From positions 310,001 to 374,000 of the forward strand of contig NZ_JOEK01000001.1 in NCBI RefSeq assembly GCF_000719135.1: DNA of 64,000 nt, read 5' to 3'. Position numbers and translations under genes: made by a program. Positions 1-7,414 of this stretch are shown here, one piece after another. Origin of the DNA: Streptomyces avicenniae. Its GTDB lineage: Bacteria > Actinomycetota > Actinomycetes > Streptomycetales > Streptomycetaceae. Position 1 is the first letter of the stretch. Each line of letters starts with the position of its first letter. The notes below the pieces were generated by a model. The model was not told the DNA's origin, made no database searches, and was given only the letters and a program-made list of their open reading frames with translations.

Positions 1-2
1 GG

Positions 3-1232
3 CCCACGTCGCGGCGCGCGCTGGAGTTCGTGACGCGCCTGGACCGGGTGGACGTGCTCCCGGAGCGCGGCTGGATCGTCTCGCGCGAGCGGTTCGGCGC
101 GTGGGCGGGTGAGCATCGGGTCGGCGGCGCGCGGCTTGAGGATTTCTACCGCTGGGTCAGGCGTGAGCACGGGCTGCTGATGGACGGCGACGAGCCCGCG
201 GGCGGCACGTGGAACCTCGACCAGGAGAACCGGCAGCCACCGCCCAGGGGCCAGGAGACGCTGGAGGCCGGGGAGGTGTGGGCACCGGACGAGGACGCGA
301 TCGACGACGAGGTGCGCCACGACCTCGACCGGTGGGAACGCAAGGGCCTCGTGACGTTCACCGGCCGGGACGGGCCACGGCGGTTTCCGGCCACACGCGA
401 CGAGGCACGCGCGGCGCTGCGCCACTTCGTACGGCACCGGCTCGCGGACTTCGGCCCCTACGAGGACGCGATGCTGGCGGCGGACGGGGCGATGAGCCAC
501 AGCCGCCTGTCCGCCGCGCTCAATCTCGGCCTCCTGCACCCCGCCGAGTGCGTCGCCGAGGCGGAGCGGGCATGGCGCGCGGGACATGCGCCGCTGAGCA
601 GCGTGGAGGGCTTCGTGCGGCAGGTCGCCGGATGGCGCGAGTACGTGTGGCAGCTCTACTGGCACTTCGGCGAGGAGTACCGGGCGCACAACGCGCTCGG
701 TCACACGGAGCCGCTCCCCAGGTGGTTCGAGGAGCTGGACGCCGACGCCGTCACCGCGCGCTGCCTGTCCACCGTGCTGGCGCAGGTGCGCGACACGGGG
801 TGGACGCACCACATCCCGCGCCTGATGGTGCTGGGCAGCAGGGCGTTGCAGGACGGGTGGGACCCGGCGGCGCTGACGGAGTGGTTCCACCGGTCGTTCG
901 TGGACGGCTACGACTGGGTGATGCTGCCGAACGTCGTCGGCATGTCCCAGTACGCGGACGACGGGCTGATGGCGACGAAGCCGTACACGTCGGCCGGTGC
1001 GTACATCAACCGGATGAGCGATTTCTGCGGCGGCTGCGCCTACCGGCCCGGCGATCACACGGGGGATCGGGCCTGCCCGTTCACGGTCGGGTACTGGGCG
1101 TTCCTCGACCGGCACCGCGATCACTTCGGGCACCACTACCGCATGGCGCGGACCGTGAAGAACCTCGACCGGCTGTCCGACCTGCCCGCACTGCGCGAGC
1201 AGGCCGCCCGACGCGGCGCGTCACCCCCGTGA
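3..1232 (+). CDS. FeS-type bacterial cryptochrome / (6-4) photolyase, 3' part
   Basis: C-terminal part of a PhrB-like FeS-BCP flavoprotein (deoxyribodipyrimidine photolyase-related family). The frame is open back to the window edge, so the true start lies upstream; full-length members are about 500 residues and about 410 are seen here. The beginning (PTSRRALEFV) and the run around LEDFYRWVR and GGTWNLDQENR are typical of the family. Near the C-terminus a Cys-rich segment (CGGCAYRPG, then CPFTVGYW) supplies the ligands for the [4Fe-4S] cluster that defines this subgroup; the FAD-binding helices precede it. Expected role: light-driven repair of (6-4) photoproducts, or blue-light sensing, in the cytoplasm. 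A second, classical CPD photolyase lies at 17.0-18.4 kb. Family assignment is firm; repair versus sensing is not decidable here. Confidence 0.88.
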   Translation, partial: PTSRRALEFVTRLDRVDVLPERGWIVSRERFGAWAGEHRVGGARLEDFYRWVRREHGLLMDGDEPAGGTWNLDQENRQPPPRGQETLEAGEVWAPDEDAIDDEVRHDLDRWERKGLVTFTGRDGPRRFPATRDEARAALRHFVRHRLADFGPYEDAMLAADGAMSHSRLSAALNLGLLHPAECVAEAERAWRAGHAPLSSVEGFVRQVAGWREYVWQLYWHFGEEYRAHNALGHTEPLPRWFEELDADAVTARCLSTVLAQVRDTGWTHHIPRLMVLGSRALQDGWDPAALTEWFHRSFVDGYDWVMLPNVVGMSQYADDGLMATKPYTSAGAYINRMSDFCGGCAYRPGDHTGDRACPFTVGYWAFLDRHRDHFGHHYRMARTVKNLDRLSDLPALREQAARRGASPP

Positions 1233-1362
1233 CCGGGCACGGCCGGAAGGCGTCGCAGGCGATCGGGAAGGCCCGGAGAACGGGCGGTACATGACACAGA
1301 AACGCGCCCGCCGCGCCCCTGGCCTCCGGGACGGTGGGCGGACGGGGAGGATACTGGCGCGC

Positions 1363-1731
1363 ATGAACGTTCGGTTGCTACGCGCCGTCGGCGCCGCCAC
1401 CGCCGCGTACGGAGCGGCGGTGACGGCCCGCCCCGGCCTCCTGGGCCTCCCGTCGGGACTGGGCAACGAGGAGCCGGTACGCATCTCCCTCCGCCCGGTG
1501 GGCCTGCGCGACGCCGCCAGCGGCGCGGCACTGCTGCTCGCCCCACGCGGCCCGGCTCTGGTCACGGCCGCCGCACTGCGCATCGCCGCCGACGCGGGGG
1601 ACGCCGTGCTGCTCGGCCGCACCCTCCCCGGGCGCTCCCGCCGCTGGGGCGCCGTCGCCGTGTCGGTGGGCTGGGGGGCGCTGTCCGTGGCCGGTCTGCT
1701 GTGGCCCGAACGCAAGGGCCCCGACGCATGA
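1363..1731 (+). CDS. Small integral membrane protein (DUF4267-like)
   Basis: A 122-residue protein with about four hydrophobic segments separated by Arg/Gly turns, ending LLWPERKGPDA. The ATG at 1363 (MNVRLLRAVGA) is preferred over upstream in-frame starts because a GGGGAGG ribosome site lies just before it and hydrophobic sequence begins straight after. It resembles DUF4267-type membrane proteins by length and layout, but I see no catalytic motif. Its stop overlaps the start of the next gene (ATGA), so the two are probably translationally coupled. Function unknown. Confidence 0.6.
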   Translation: MNVRLLRAVGAATAAYGAAVTARPGLLGLPSGLGNEEPVRISLRPVGLRDAASGAALLLAPRGPALVTAAALRIAADAGDAVLLGRTLPGRSRRWGAVAVSVGWGALSVAGLLWPERKGPDA

Positions 1732-2753
1732 CCGCCCCCTCCCCGATAGCCCAGGCTGCCGCCGCCCTCCCCCACACACCCGCCGGCCCGGAACGCGACG
1801 CGCTGCTCACCACGCTCCACCGCGCCCTGCGCACGGCCCCCGACCCCCCGCACCCGCTACGCGACACGGTCCTGCGCGCGTGCACCCCCGCGGAACTGCG
1901 CGACTGGGGCCCGTACGGTGCCCACGAACTCGCCCGCCGCACCGGCGAACCCCCCTGCATGACACCCGACTTCCTGCACGCGCCCACTCCCCCGCAGTCG
2001 CTACTCTCTGCAGGCCCCCCGCTGGACGACGAGGTGTTCGCCGCCGCCGTCCGCCTCCTCCCCGACGCCCCCGCCGCCCTGCGCGACGGCGAGGACCTGG
2101 GCAGTTGGGTCTCCCGGCACCGCGCCGCGCTGAACGCCTGGCAGACCATGTGGCGCGACGTGCTGCTGACACACCCCGACCGCCACCGCGCCGTCGTCAC
2201 CCTCACCACCGGCACACCCGCCGGGAACGTCGTCCGCGACCTGCTGCTCGGCACCCTGCCCTGGGCCGTCGCCCCCGACCTGCTGACCGAACTGGCCGAC
2301 GACGACCTGTCCCGCTTCGACGGCGCGCTGCTGGCCGCCCGCATCTGCCGCCTCCTCTGCGCGGGACGCACCCCGCAGGACGTGCGGGCCGAGGTCGCAG
2401 GGGAGTTGGACGCCCTGCCGCCCGACGTCCGTGCGTTCCCCGAAGCCTGGTTCGGCACCCTCGGCGCCGCCCCGGAACGTGGCGTCAACGCGGCGGCCGA
2501 ATGGGCCGAACGCGCCGCCACCGGCCGCTGGCGCGCCCTCCTCGACCCCACGACGGCGGGCGAGCGGACCTGGCGCGCGGCACCGGCGGACGTCCAGGCG
2601 CTGGCGGAACGGTTCGCCGCCGTCGCCGCGCACGCCCTCGACACCTGGCGGCCCGCGCCGGGACGCGCCGACCGGCCACGCCCCGACTGGCTGCGCGACC
2701 TGCCACCGTCCGAGGCGGGGGGCGGGGTGGGCACCGCGCCCGTACCGGGCTAA
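1728..2753 (+). CDS. Hypothetical protein, coupled to the upstream membrane protein
   Basis: A 341-residue soluble protein starting at the ATG that overlaps the previous stop by 4 bp. It is rich in Ala, Leu, Pro and Arg, with many predicted helices and several W/D-containing segments (RDWGPYGAHELARR, WQTMWRDVLL). There is no signal peptide or membrane segment. I do not recognise a named domain. The third codon position is strongly GC-biased throughout, which supports real coding. The stop coincides with the -10-like hexamer of the leader transcript proposed for the next gene. Confidence 0.65.
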   Translation: MTAPSPIAQAAAALPHTPAGPERDALLTTLHRALRTAPDPPHPLRDTVLRACTPAELRDWGPYGAHELARRTGEPPCMTPDFLHAPTPPQSLLSAGPPLDDEVFAAAVRLLPDAPAALRDGEDLGSWVSRHRAALNAWQTMWRDVLLTHPDRHRAVVTLTTGTPAGNVVRDLLLGTLPWAVAPDLLTELADDDLSRFDGALLAARICRLLCAGRTPQDVRAEVAGELDALPPDVRAFPEAWFGTLGAAPERGVNAAAEWAERAATGRWRALLDPTTAGERTWRAAPADVQALAERFAAVAAHALDTWRPAPGRADRPRPDWLRDLPPSEAGGGVGTAPVPG

Positions 2754-2756
2754 CCT
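2751..2756 (+). promoter_or_regulatory. -10 element of a leaderless leader transcript
   Basis: TAACCT fits the TANNNT pattern and lies 7 nt before the ATG of the nine-codon reading frame at 2764, the spacing expected if transcription starts on the A of the ATG. No good -35 hexamer is visible, so this is inferred. Confidence 0.4.
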
Positions 2757-2763
2757 GGCTCCC

Positions 2764-2793
2764 ATGTTCTTCCTCGCCCAGATCTACGGCTGA
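2764..2793 (+). CDS. Putative nine-residue leader peptide (attenuator uORF)
   Basis: ATG-initiated frame encoding MFFLAQIYG and a stop, placed 7 nt after a TAACCT hexamer and 118 nt before the macrolide glycosyltransferase gene. Between its stop and that gene lie GC-rich inverted repeats (2836-2849 and 2851-2860). A short hydrophobic uORF, hairpins and a macrolide-inactivating enzyme downstream are the layout of ribosome-stalling attenuators such as those of erm genes. This is inference from layout; no coding statistics are possible at this length. Confidence 0.45.
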   Translation: MFFLAQIYG

Positions 2794-2835
2794 ACGGACC
2801 GGCGCGGCCTCGCCGCCGCCCCCGCGCCCGCACGC

Positions 2836-2860
2836 CTCGGCCCGCCGAGTGCACATGTGC
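2836..2860 (+). promoter_or_regulatory. Leader-region inverted repeats upstream of the glycosyltransferase
   Basis: CTCGGC-CC-GCCGAG (2836-2849) is followed directly by the perfect palindrome GCACATGTGC (2851-2860). Both lie between the nine-codon frame and the glycosyltransferase start and could form alternative RNA hairpins. There is no U-tract, so a Rho-independent terminator of the E. coli kind is not shown. Confidence 0.35.
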
Positions 2861-2911
2861 CGGTGCGCGCCGTCCGTCATGCCCGTAACGACCTGAGACG
2901 AGTGGTTCCCC

Positions 2912-4102
2912 ATGTCACGCCCCGTCCGGCGCGCCCGCCGCGCCCACATCGCCATGGCCGGTATCCCGGCCGTCAGCCACACCCTCCCCAGCCTCGAAGT
3001 CATCCGTGAACTGGTCGCGCGCGGCCACCGGGTGACGTACGCGAACGACCCCGCCGTCGCCGACCTGATCGCCCCGACCGGCGCCGAACTGGTGCCGTGC
3101 ACGTCCGGACTGCCGGTCGCCGACAACGTCTGGCCCGACGACCCGATCGCCTCCATGGACCTCTTCCTGGACGACGGCATCCAGGCCCTGCCCCAGCTCC
3201 GGGCCTTCTACGACCGGGATCCGGCCGACCTCTACCTCTACGACATCGGTCTGATGGCGGCCCGCGCCCTCGCCGAGTCGCAGGGCCGCCCCTGCGTGCA
3301 GCTGTCGCCGACCTACGTCTCCTGGGAGGGCTACGAGGAGGAGGTCGGGGCGCTCCTGTGGGGCCTGCCGGGGGCCGACGCGTTCCAGGCGAAGTACACG
3401 GACTGGCTCGCCGGGAGCGGCGCCGTGACGACCGACCTGGACGCGTTCCTCGGCCGCCCCGAGCGGGCGTTGGCGCTGATCCCCCGCGCGATGCAGCCGA
3501 ACGCGGACCGGGTGGACGGGAAGCGGGTGACGTTCGTCGGCCCCTGCTTCGCGCCGCGCACGGACCAGGGCGGCTGGACGCGCCCGGCCAGGGACGTGAA
3601 GGTCCTGCTGGTCTCGCTCGGCTCGGCGTTCACGCGGCGGCCGGAGTTCTACCGGCAGTGCGTCGCGGCGTTCGGCGGGCTGCCGGGCTGGCACGTGGTC
3701 CTGCAGATCGGGAAGCACACGGACCCGGCCGAGCTGGGAGACGTGCCGCCGAACGTCGAGGTCCACCCCTGGGTGCCGCAGCTCGCGATCTTGGAGCAGG
3801 CCGACGCGTTCGTCACGCACGCCGGGATGGGCGGCAGCAGCGAGGGCCTGTACGCCGGGGTGCCGATGATCGCGGTGCCGCAGGCCGTCGATCAGTTCAC
3901 CAACGCCGACCGGCTGGTGGAGCTGGGGGTCGGGCGCCGCATCGACACCGCCGACGCGACGGCCGAGGCGCTGCGGGCGGCGCTGCTCGCGCTCACCGGC
4001 GACCCGGCGGTCGCACGCCGTTCGGCCGAACTGCGGGCGGCGGCGCGGGCGGAGGGCGGCACGGCGCGGGCGGCCGACCTGATCGAGGCGATGCTCGGCT
4101 GA
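2912..4102 (+). CDS. mgt: Macrolide-inactivating UDP-glycosyltransferase (OleD/OleI/Mgt family)
   Basis: A 396-residue GT-B, family GT1 enzyme that should glucosylate macrolides (2'-OH of desosamine in the known homologues), giving intrinsic resistance. It aligns by eye with OleD along its whole length: PSLEVIRELVARGHRVTY near the N-terminus, the GT1 catalytic His in an HxxP context (H23, SHTLPSLE), the partner Asp at about 111 (YDIG), and the nucleotide-sugar site VPQLAILEQADAFVTHAG ... PMIAVPQAVDQFTNADRL around 290-340. The usual HGHVNPSLE is changed to VSHTLPSLE, so the acceptor-side loop differs while the catalytic His is kept. No signal peptide, so cytosolic. The start at 2912 precedes RRARRAHIAM; a start nearer AHIAM is possible. 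It is preceded by a possible leader peptide and attenuator. Confidence 0.88.
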   Translation: MSRPVRRARRAHIAMAGIPAVSHTLPSLEVIRELVARGHRVTYANDPAVADLIAPTGAELVPCTSGLPVADNVWPDDPIASMDLFLDDGIQALPQLRAFYDRDPADLYLYDIGLMAARALAESQGRPCVQLSPTYVSWEGYEEEVGALLWGLPGADAFQAKYTDWLAGSGAVTTDLDAFLGRPERALALIPRAMQPNADRVDGKRVTFVGPCFAPRTDQGGWTRPARDVKVLLVSLGSAFTRRPEFYRQCVAAFGGLPGWHVVLQIGKHTDPAELGDVPPNVEVHPWVPQLAILEQADAFVTHAGMGGSSEGLYAGVPMIAVPQAVDQFTNADRLVELGVGRRIDTADATAEALRAALLALTGDPAVARRSAELRAAARAEGGTARAADLIEAMLG

Positions 4103-4156
4103 AACGACGCGCTGCGGGCCGGGGCGGCCTTGTCGCCGCGCCCGCCGCTCAGGACC

Positions 4157-5440
4157 ATGAGCGGCATGCGTGGTGGACAGCCGGACCGGCTCGTGGCGCG
4201 GGCCCTGCGGAGCGAAGGCGGCGCGGCCTCACGCCGGGCCACGGCGCGGCTCTGCCGCCGCGTCCGGCGGCGGCGCCGCCCGCCGTCGGATTCTCAACTG
4301 ACCTCGGCCATAAGCCTGTTGGCGCGGGCCCGCGACAAGCGGGTCACCGTGCCGCTGCGGGCGGCCCTGGAGGTCGCGTGCGCCGATCCCGACGTGCTCA
4401 CGTACGTGCTGGAGCGGCTGGCGGACGCCGTCGAGGGCCCGTGGCGCGACAGCAGGGACGGCGTGCTGACGGCGGGGCTGCTCGCGTTCCTCGGCGGGCC
4501 GTCGCCCGGCGGCGGGTTACGCCTGACCGCCTACGCGGGGACGCGCGGGCGGGGGCTGCTGACCTGGTTCGTCACCGCCGCGTGCGGCGCGGACGACGAG
4601 GAGGTGCGGGAGGCGGGCGTCCGCCTGCTGGGCCGCAGCGGGCATCCGGGGCTGCTGCGGGTGCTCGAAGGCGAGTTCGTGCGGCACGCCGACGCGGAGT
4701 TGCACGGCGTCTCGCTGCGCGGCACCACGGGGCCGCTGTGGGACGCGGACGGCCGCCCTTCGCCGTTGACCCGCGCCTGCCTGGCGAACCCCGGACTGCC
4801 GCTGACCCCCGTGGACGGCGGCGGGTTCAGCGTGCACGCGACGCGCTCTGGCGTCCTGCTCGCCGTCCTGAAGGGGCGGCTCGACCTCGTGCCCGACTAC
4901 GTCGGCGCGCGGGGCGCCGCCGGGACGGTCGGCGCGCTGCTCGGCGGGGCGCGGCTCGCCACGTCGGGAGAGTTCACCGACGCCTGCCGCCGGGCGCTGC
5001 GCTCGTTGACAACGGGGAGTGCGCAGGACGAGGTCTGCCGGATCGCCGCGACGGGGCGGGACGCGGAGGCGCTGGCGGCGGCGCTGGACGCGGGCCTGTG
5101 CTGGAGCGGGAGCAGGGCGGCGTTCCTCTACCTGACCGAGCAGTGGGCCCGTTACGACGCGGCCGACCCGGACGGCGTGTTGATGCGCGCGTTCTGCGCG
5201 GAGCACACGACGCCCGCCGTGGGGACGTACGGGGCGCGCGTCCGTGAACTGGCGCGGCGGACCGGGCGGGACGATCCGTGGCCCGCGCCGCGCCCCGGCG
5301 GCGCGCGGCGGGACGGGCTGCCGAAGGCGACGCCGCCGCGCGAGCGCGGCCCGGCGCCCGGCGCCGTGGGCGGGCCGGTGCGGCGGCACGGGCTCCTCGG
5401 CTCGGACGGCTGGTTCGGCGGCCGGACGGGAACGCCGTGA
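4157..5440 (+). CDS. Hypothetical protein with helical repeat character
   Basis: About 427 residues. The N-terminal ~45 are Arg-rich, followed by an Ala/Leu-rich helical body suggestive of HEAT-like repeats (SLLARARDKRVTVPLRAALEV..., VREAGVRLLGRSGHPGLLRV...) and a Pro/Arg/Gly-rich tail. No catalytic motif, signal or membrane segment was seen. The start is uncertain: ATG 4157 and ATG 4166 are 9 bp apart and neither has a strong ribosome site. GC-biased third positions support coding. The gene ends 3 bp before a 14-bp tandem repeat array. Function not recognised. Confidence 0.6.
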   Translation: MSGMRGGQPDRLVARALRSEGGAASRRATARLCRRVRRRRRPPSDSQLTSAISLLARARDKRVTVPLRAALEVACADPDVLTYVLERLADAVEGPWRDSRDGVLTAGLLAFLGGPSPGGGLRLTAYAGTRGRGLLTWFVTAACGADDEEVREAGVRLLGRSGHPGLLRVLEGEFVRHADAELHGVSLRGTTGPLWDADGRPSPLTRACLANPGLPLTPVDGGGFSVHATRSGVLLAVLKGRLDLVPDYVGARGAAGTVGALLGGARLATSGEFTDACRRALRSLTTGSAQDEVCRIAATGRDAEALAAALDAGLCWSGSRAAFLYLTEQWARYDAADPDGVLMRAFCAEHTTPAVGTYGARVRELARRTGRDDPWPAPRPGGARRDGLPKATPPRERGPAPGAVGGPVRRHGLLGSDGWFGGRTGTP

Positions 5441-5443
5441 GGC

Positions 5444-5623
5444 GAACGACGCGGGGTGAACGGCCCGGGCTGAACGGCGCGGGGTGAACGGGCCGGAGCG
5501 TACGGGCCGGGGCGAACTGCCGGAGCTGAATGATCCAGGCTGAACGGGCCAGGGCGAACGGCGCGGGGTGAACCAGCCGGGGCGAACCAGCCGGGGTGAA
5601 CGGGCCGGGGTGAACGGCACGTT
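5444..5623. repeat. 14-bp minisatellite, about 12-13 copies
   Basis: Twelve consecutive 14-bp units (5444-5611) plus a partial one. Each begins GAAC or a one-base variant, around the consensus GAACGGGCCGGGGT. Units diverge by one to four bases but never change length. The array fills the whole gap between two convergent genes. Fourteen is not a multiple of three, so it does not encode a simple peptide repeat. Confidence 0.9.
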
Positions 5624-5629
5624 CAACCG

Positions 5630-6532
5630 TCAGCGGTGCCCCGTCACCGACGGGCGGGCCGGGGTCAGCTCACGGATGTGCACCAGTGCGTCGAACCAGT
5701 CGCGCAGGGAGGCGCCCGAGGCGATCCCCGGGTGGATCGGGTCAGGGCCGATGATCCGTACGCGCGCCGGTCCTGTGAGCCAGTCCAGAACCGCCTGCGG
5801 CGCCCCCTCGGTCGCGGTCAGGTCGAGCAGGTACGCGTCCGCGGCGGCCGTGCCGAGCACGGCCTCGGCCAGTTCGGGCCCCGGCGGGTCCAACGGCACC
5901 GGGATCAGGCCGTGGTGGAACGTGATACCGACCGAGACGTACGCCGCGCCGAGCCGTTCACGCAGCAGGCTTCCCGCCGTGCGCCGCTCGCCGATGGGGG
6001 CGGCGGCGGTGTGGGCGTAGCCACCCCAGTGGACGACGCGGTCACCGGTGCGTCCGTGCCAGTCCGACGCCCCGTCGGCCAAGGCGCGTTCGACGTCGCC
6101 GCCCCCGTCGGGGACGGGCACGAAGCGCACCGGGTCCGTGGGGTGCCGCGCGTTGAAGGCACGCAGCCAGCGGAGGAGTACAACGATGTCCTCGGTGCGC
6201 CAGAAGGTGCGGGCCGTGGCGACCAGCGTGTCGGGGTCGTCGCCCTCCCCCGCGATGTACGCCGCGACGCCGGTCCGCACGGGGTCGTCCCCCTCCAGCA
6301 GCAGCGCGCGGAAGCCCGCCTCCTCGACCAGTGTCCGCAGCGCCCGGTGGGCGGCGACCGAGGGCTCACGCGCCGCGCGGACCGCCGTACCGAGTGCCAC
6401 CACGCCCGCGTCACGGGTGAGGTGGAGCAGGGGACGCGGATCGTCGGCCGGGGCGTCGGCGGCCGTCACGTCCAGGGGACGCGCCACCGCGTCGAGCCAG
6501 TCGCGCACGGTCGTCGAGGGGAAGTGCCGCAT
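5630..6532 (-). CDS. Erythromycin esterase family homologue, probably catalytically degenerate
   Basis: A 300-residue protein. The start at 6532 (MRHFPSTTVRDWL) has a strong AAGGAG site 7 nt upstream. Order of elements matches the Ere family: VVALGT near residue 55, RALLLEGDD, FWRTEDIVVLLRWLRAFN, then HWGGYAHTAAAP. EreA/EreB are about 400 residues, so this is about 100 shorter. In Ere enzymes the first motif (GEGAH in EreA) carries the catalytic His; here the aligned stretch reads GTAVR, so both Glu and His appear replaced, while the following Glu (LLLEGD) remains. Macrolide hydrolysis is therefore doubtful, and a different substrate or a non-catalytic role is possible. It is convergent with the preceding gene across the minisatellite. 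Confidence 0.7.
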   Translation of the reverse strand: MRHFPSTTVRDWLDAVARPLDVTAADAPADDPRPLLHLTRDAGVVALGTAVRAAREPSVAAHRALRTLVEEAGFRALLLEGDDPVRTGVAAYIAGEGDDPDTLVATARTFWRTEDIVVLLRWLRAFNARHPTDPVRFVPVPDGGGDVERALADGASDWHGRTGDRVVHWGGYAHTAAAPIGERRTAGSLLRERLGAAYVSVGITFHHGLIPVPLDPPGPELAEAVLGTAAADAYLLDLTATEGAPQAVLDWLTGPARVRIIGPDPIHPGIASGASLRDWFDALVHIRELTPARPSVTGHR

Positions 6533-6655
6533 GGGAGTGCTCCTTGTCCGCCGGACCTGCCCGGCATGCCGAGCGTCCCCCTTCAAGGTCACTTGAGGTC
6601 AAGACGGACGCGTGCCCGGCCGTGGTCCGCCACGGCCGGGCATCGTCGGGGAGGT

Positions 6656-7207
6656 TCAGGCGGCGACCGGCGTACGGCCCGCCGTCCGGAGGCCGGCCCG
6701 CAGCACGGGACGTCCCAGGGCCAGCCCCGCGGCGAGCGACACCACACCGAGCGCCGCCGCCAGGTTCGCCGTGTCCTGCGAGTCCACGGGGATGAAGGCG
6801 TACCACTGCGTACCCCCGGCGTCGTAGATCGGCTCCCACACACCGGCCGCCAGCACGAAGCCGAAGAGCCCCTGCGCGATCAGCCCGAGGGGCAGCGCCG
6901 CCAGGGCGCACACCGCGGTCATGTCGAAGAGCAGCCAGCCCAGGTGACGGGCCGGGAGCAGCCGGTTGGCGGGCGGCGGCGGGGCGATCGCGACGTTCCC
7001 CCAGCGCGCGGCGAGGTCGCCGCGCCAGGCCGCGTACCGGTCGAGGAGCCGGACGACCCGCGGCGTCGTCCACAGGCCGATGCCGACCGGGATCAGCGCG
7101 ACCGACGTCAGGGCGACGCTGAACAGCAGCGCGGAGCACACCACCGCGACCAGGGAGACGGCGAACCCGCGGAGCGGGGCGACCAGGGTGTCCCGGAGCG
7201 TCGTCAT
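6656..7207 (-). CDS. Orphan 'putative sensor' domain membrane protein
   Basis: A 183-residue protein with four hydrophobic segments and the VALIPVGIGLWTTPRVVRLLD and FDMTAVCALAALPLGL patterns of the sensor domain usually found at the N-terminus of streptomycete histidine kinases. Here it stands alone: no HisKA or ATPase domain follows. The ATG at 7207 has GGAAGGA 9 nt upstream and is preferred over a longer form. It is divergent from the MMPL exporter gene, and the shared 207-bp promoter region holds two inverted repeats. Signal sensed unknown. Confidence 0.7.
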   Translation of the reverse strand: MTTLRDTLVAPLRGFAVSLVAVVCSALLFSVALTSVALIPVGIGLWTTPRVVRLLDRYAAWRGDLAARWGNVAIAPPPPANRLLPARHLGWLLFDMTAVCALAALPLGLIAQGLFGFVLAAGVWEPIYDAGGTQWYAFIPVDSQDTANLAAALGVVSLAAGLALGRPVLRAGLRTAGRTPVAA

Positions 7208-7269
7208 GATCAGTCGTCCTTCCGTCCACCGCACCGGGCGACCGCCGCTCGGTGAGTACGTGGACCACT

Positions 7270-7339
7270 CTTCCCGTACGCCCCGGGAAGGTCAGCCGCC
7301 CTGACACGCCTCCCGGGGGTGTACTTTGCACCACCCCCG
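7270..7339. promoter_or_regulatory. Two inverted repeats in the divergent sensor/MMPL promoter
   Basis: CTTCCCG-N7-CGGGAAG (7270-7290) and CGGGGGTG-N10-CACCCCCG (7314-7339) lie between the divergent sensor-domain and MMPL genes. Both have perfect arms and could be operators or RNA hairpins. No regulator gene is adjacent. Confidence 0.4.
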
Positions 7340-7414
7340 AAGTCGCCTTGCGTCCCACCGGACGGGCACTCAGACGGCTGGGGACCGGCCGCCGCGATTC
7401 CTAGCGTGTGAGCC

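Noticed and set aside
1880..2896. Long open frame overlapping the hypothetical gene at 1728-2753 in another frame
   Set aside because: Arg/Pro-rich translation typical of frame shadows in high-GC DNA; the 1728 frame has the better third-position bias and an ATGA-coupled start.
2912..4102. Glycosyltransferase lacking its catalytic His because HGHVNP is altered
   Set aside because: The GT1 catalytic His is the one in the HxxP context; SHTLP keeps it as H23.
4130..4156. Upstream in-frame start for the hypothetical gene at 4157
   Set aside because: No better ribosome site than at 4157 or 4166, and it would only add a basic, Pro-rich stub.
3097..5247. 716-codon plus-strand frame across the glycosyltransferase
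   Set aside because: Shadow frame; it runs through two genes with recognisable or better-biased products.
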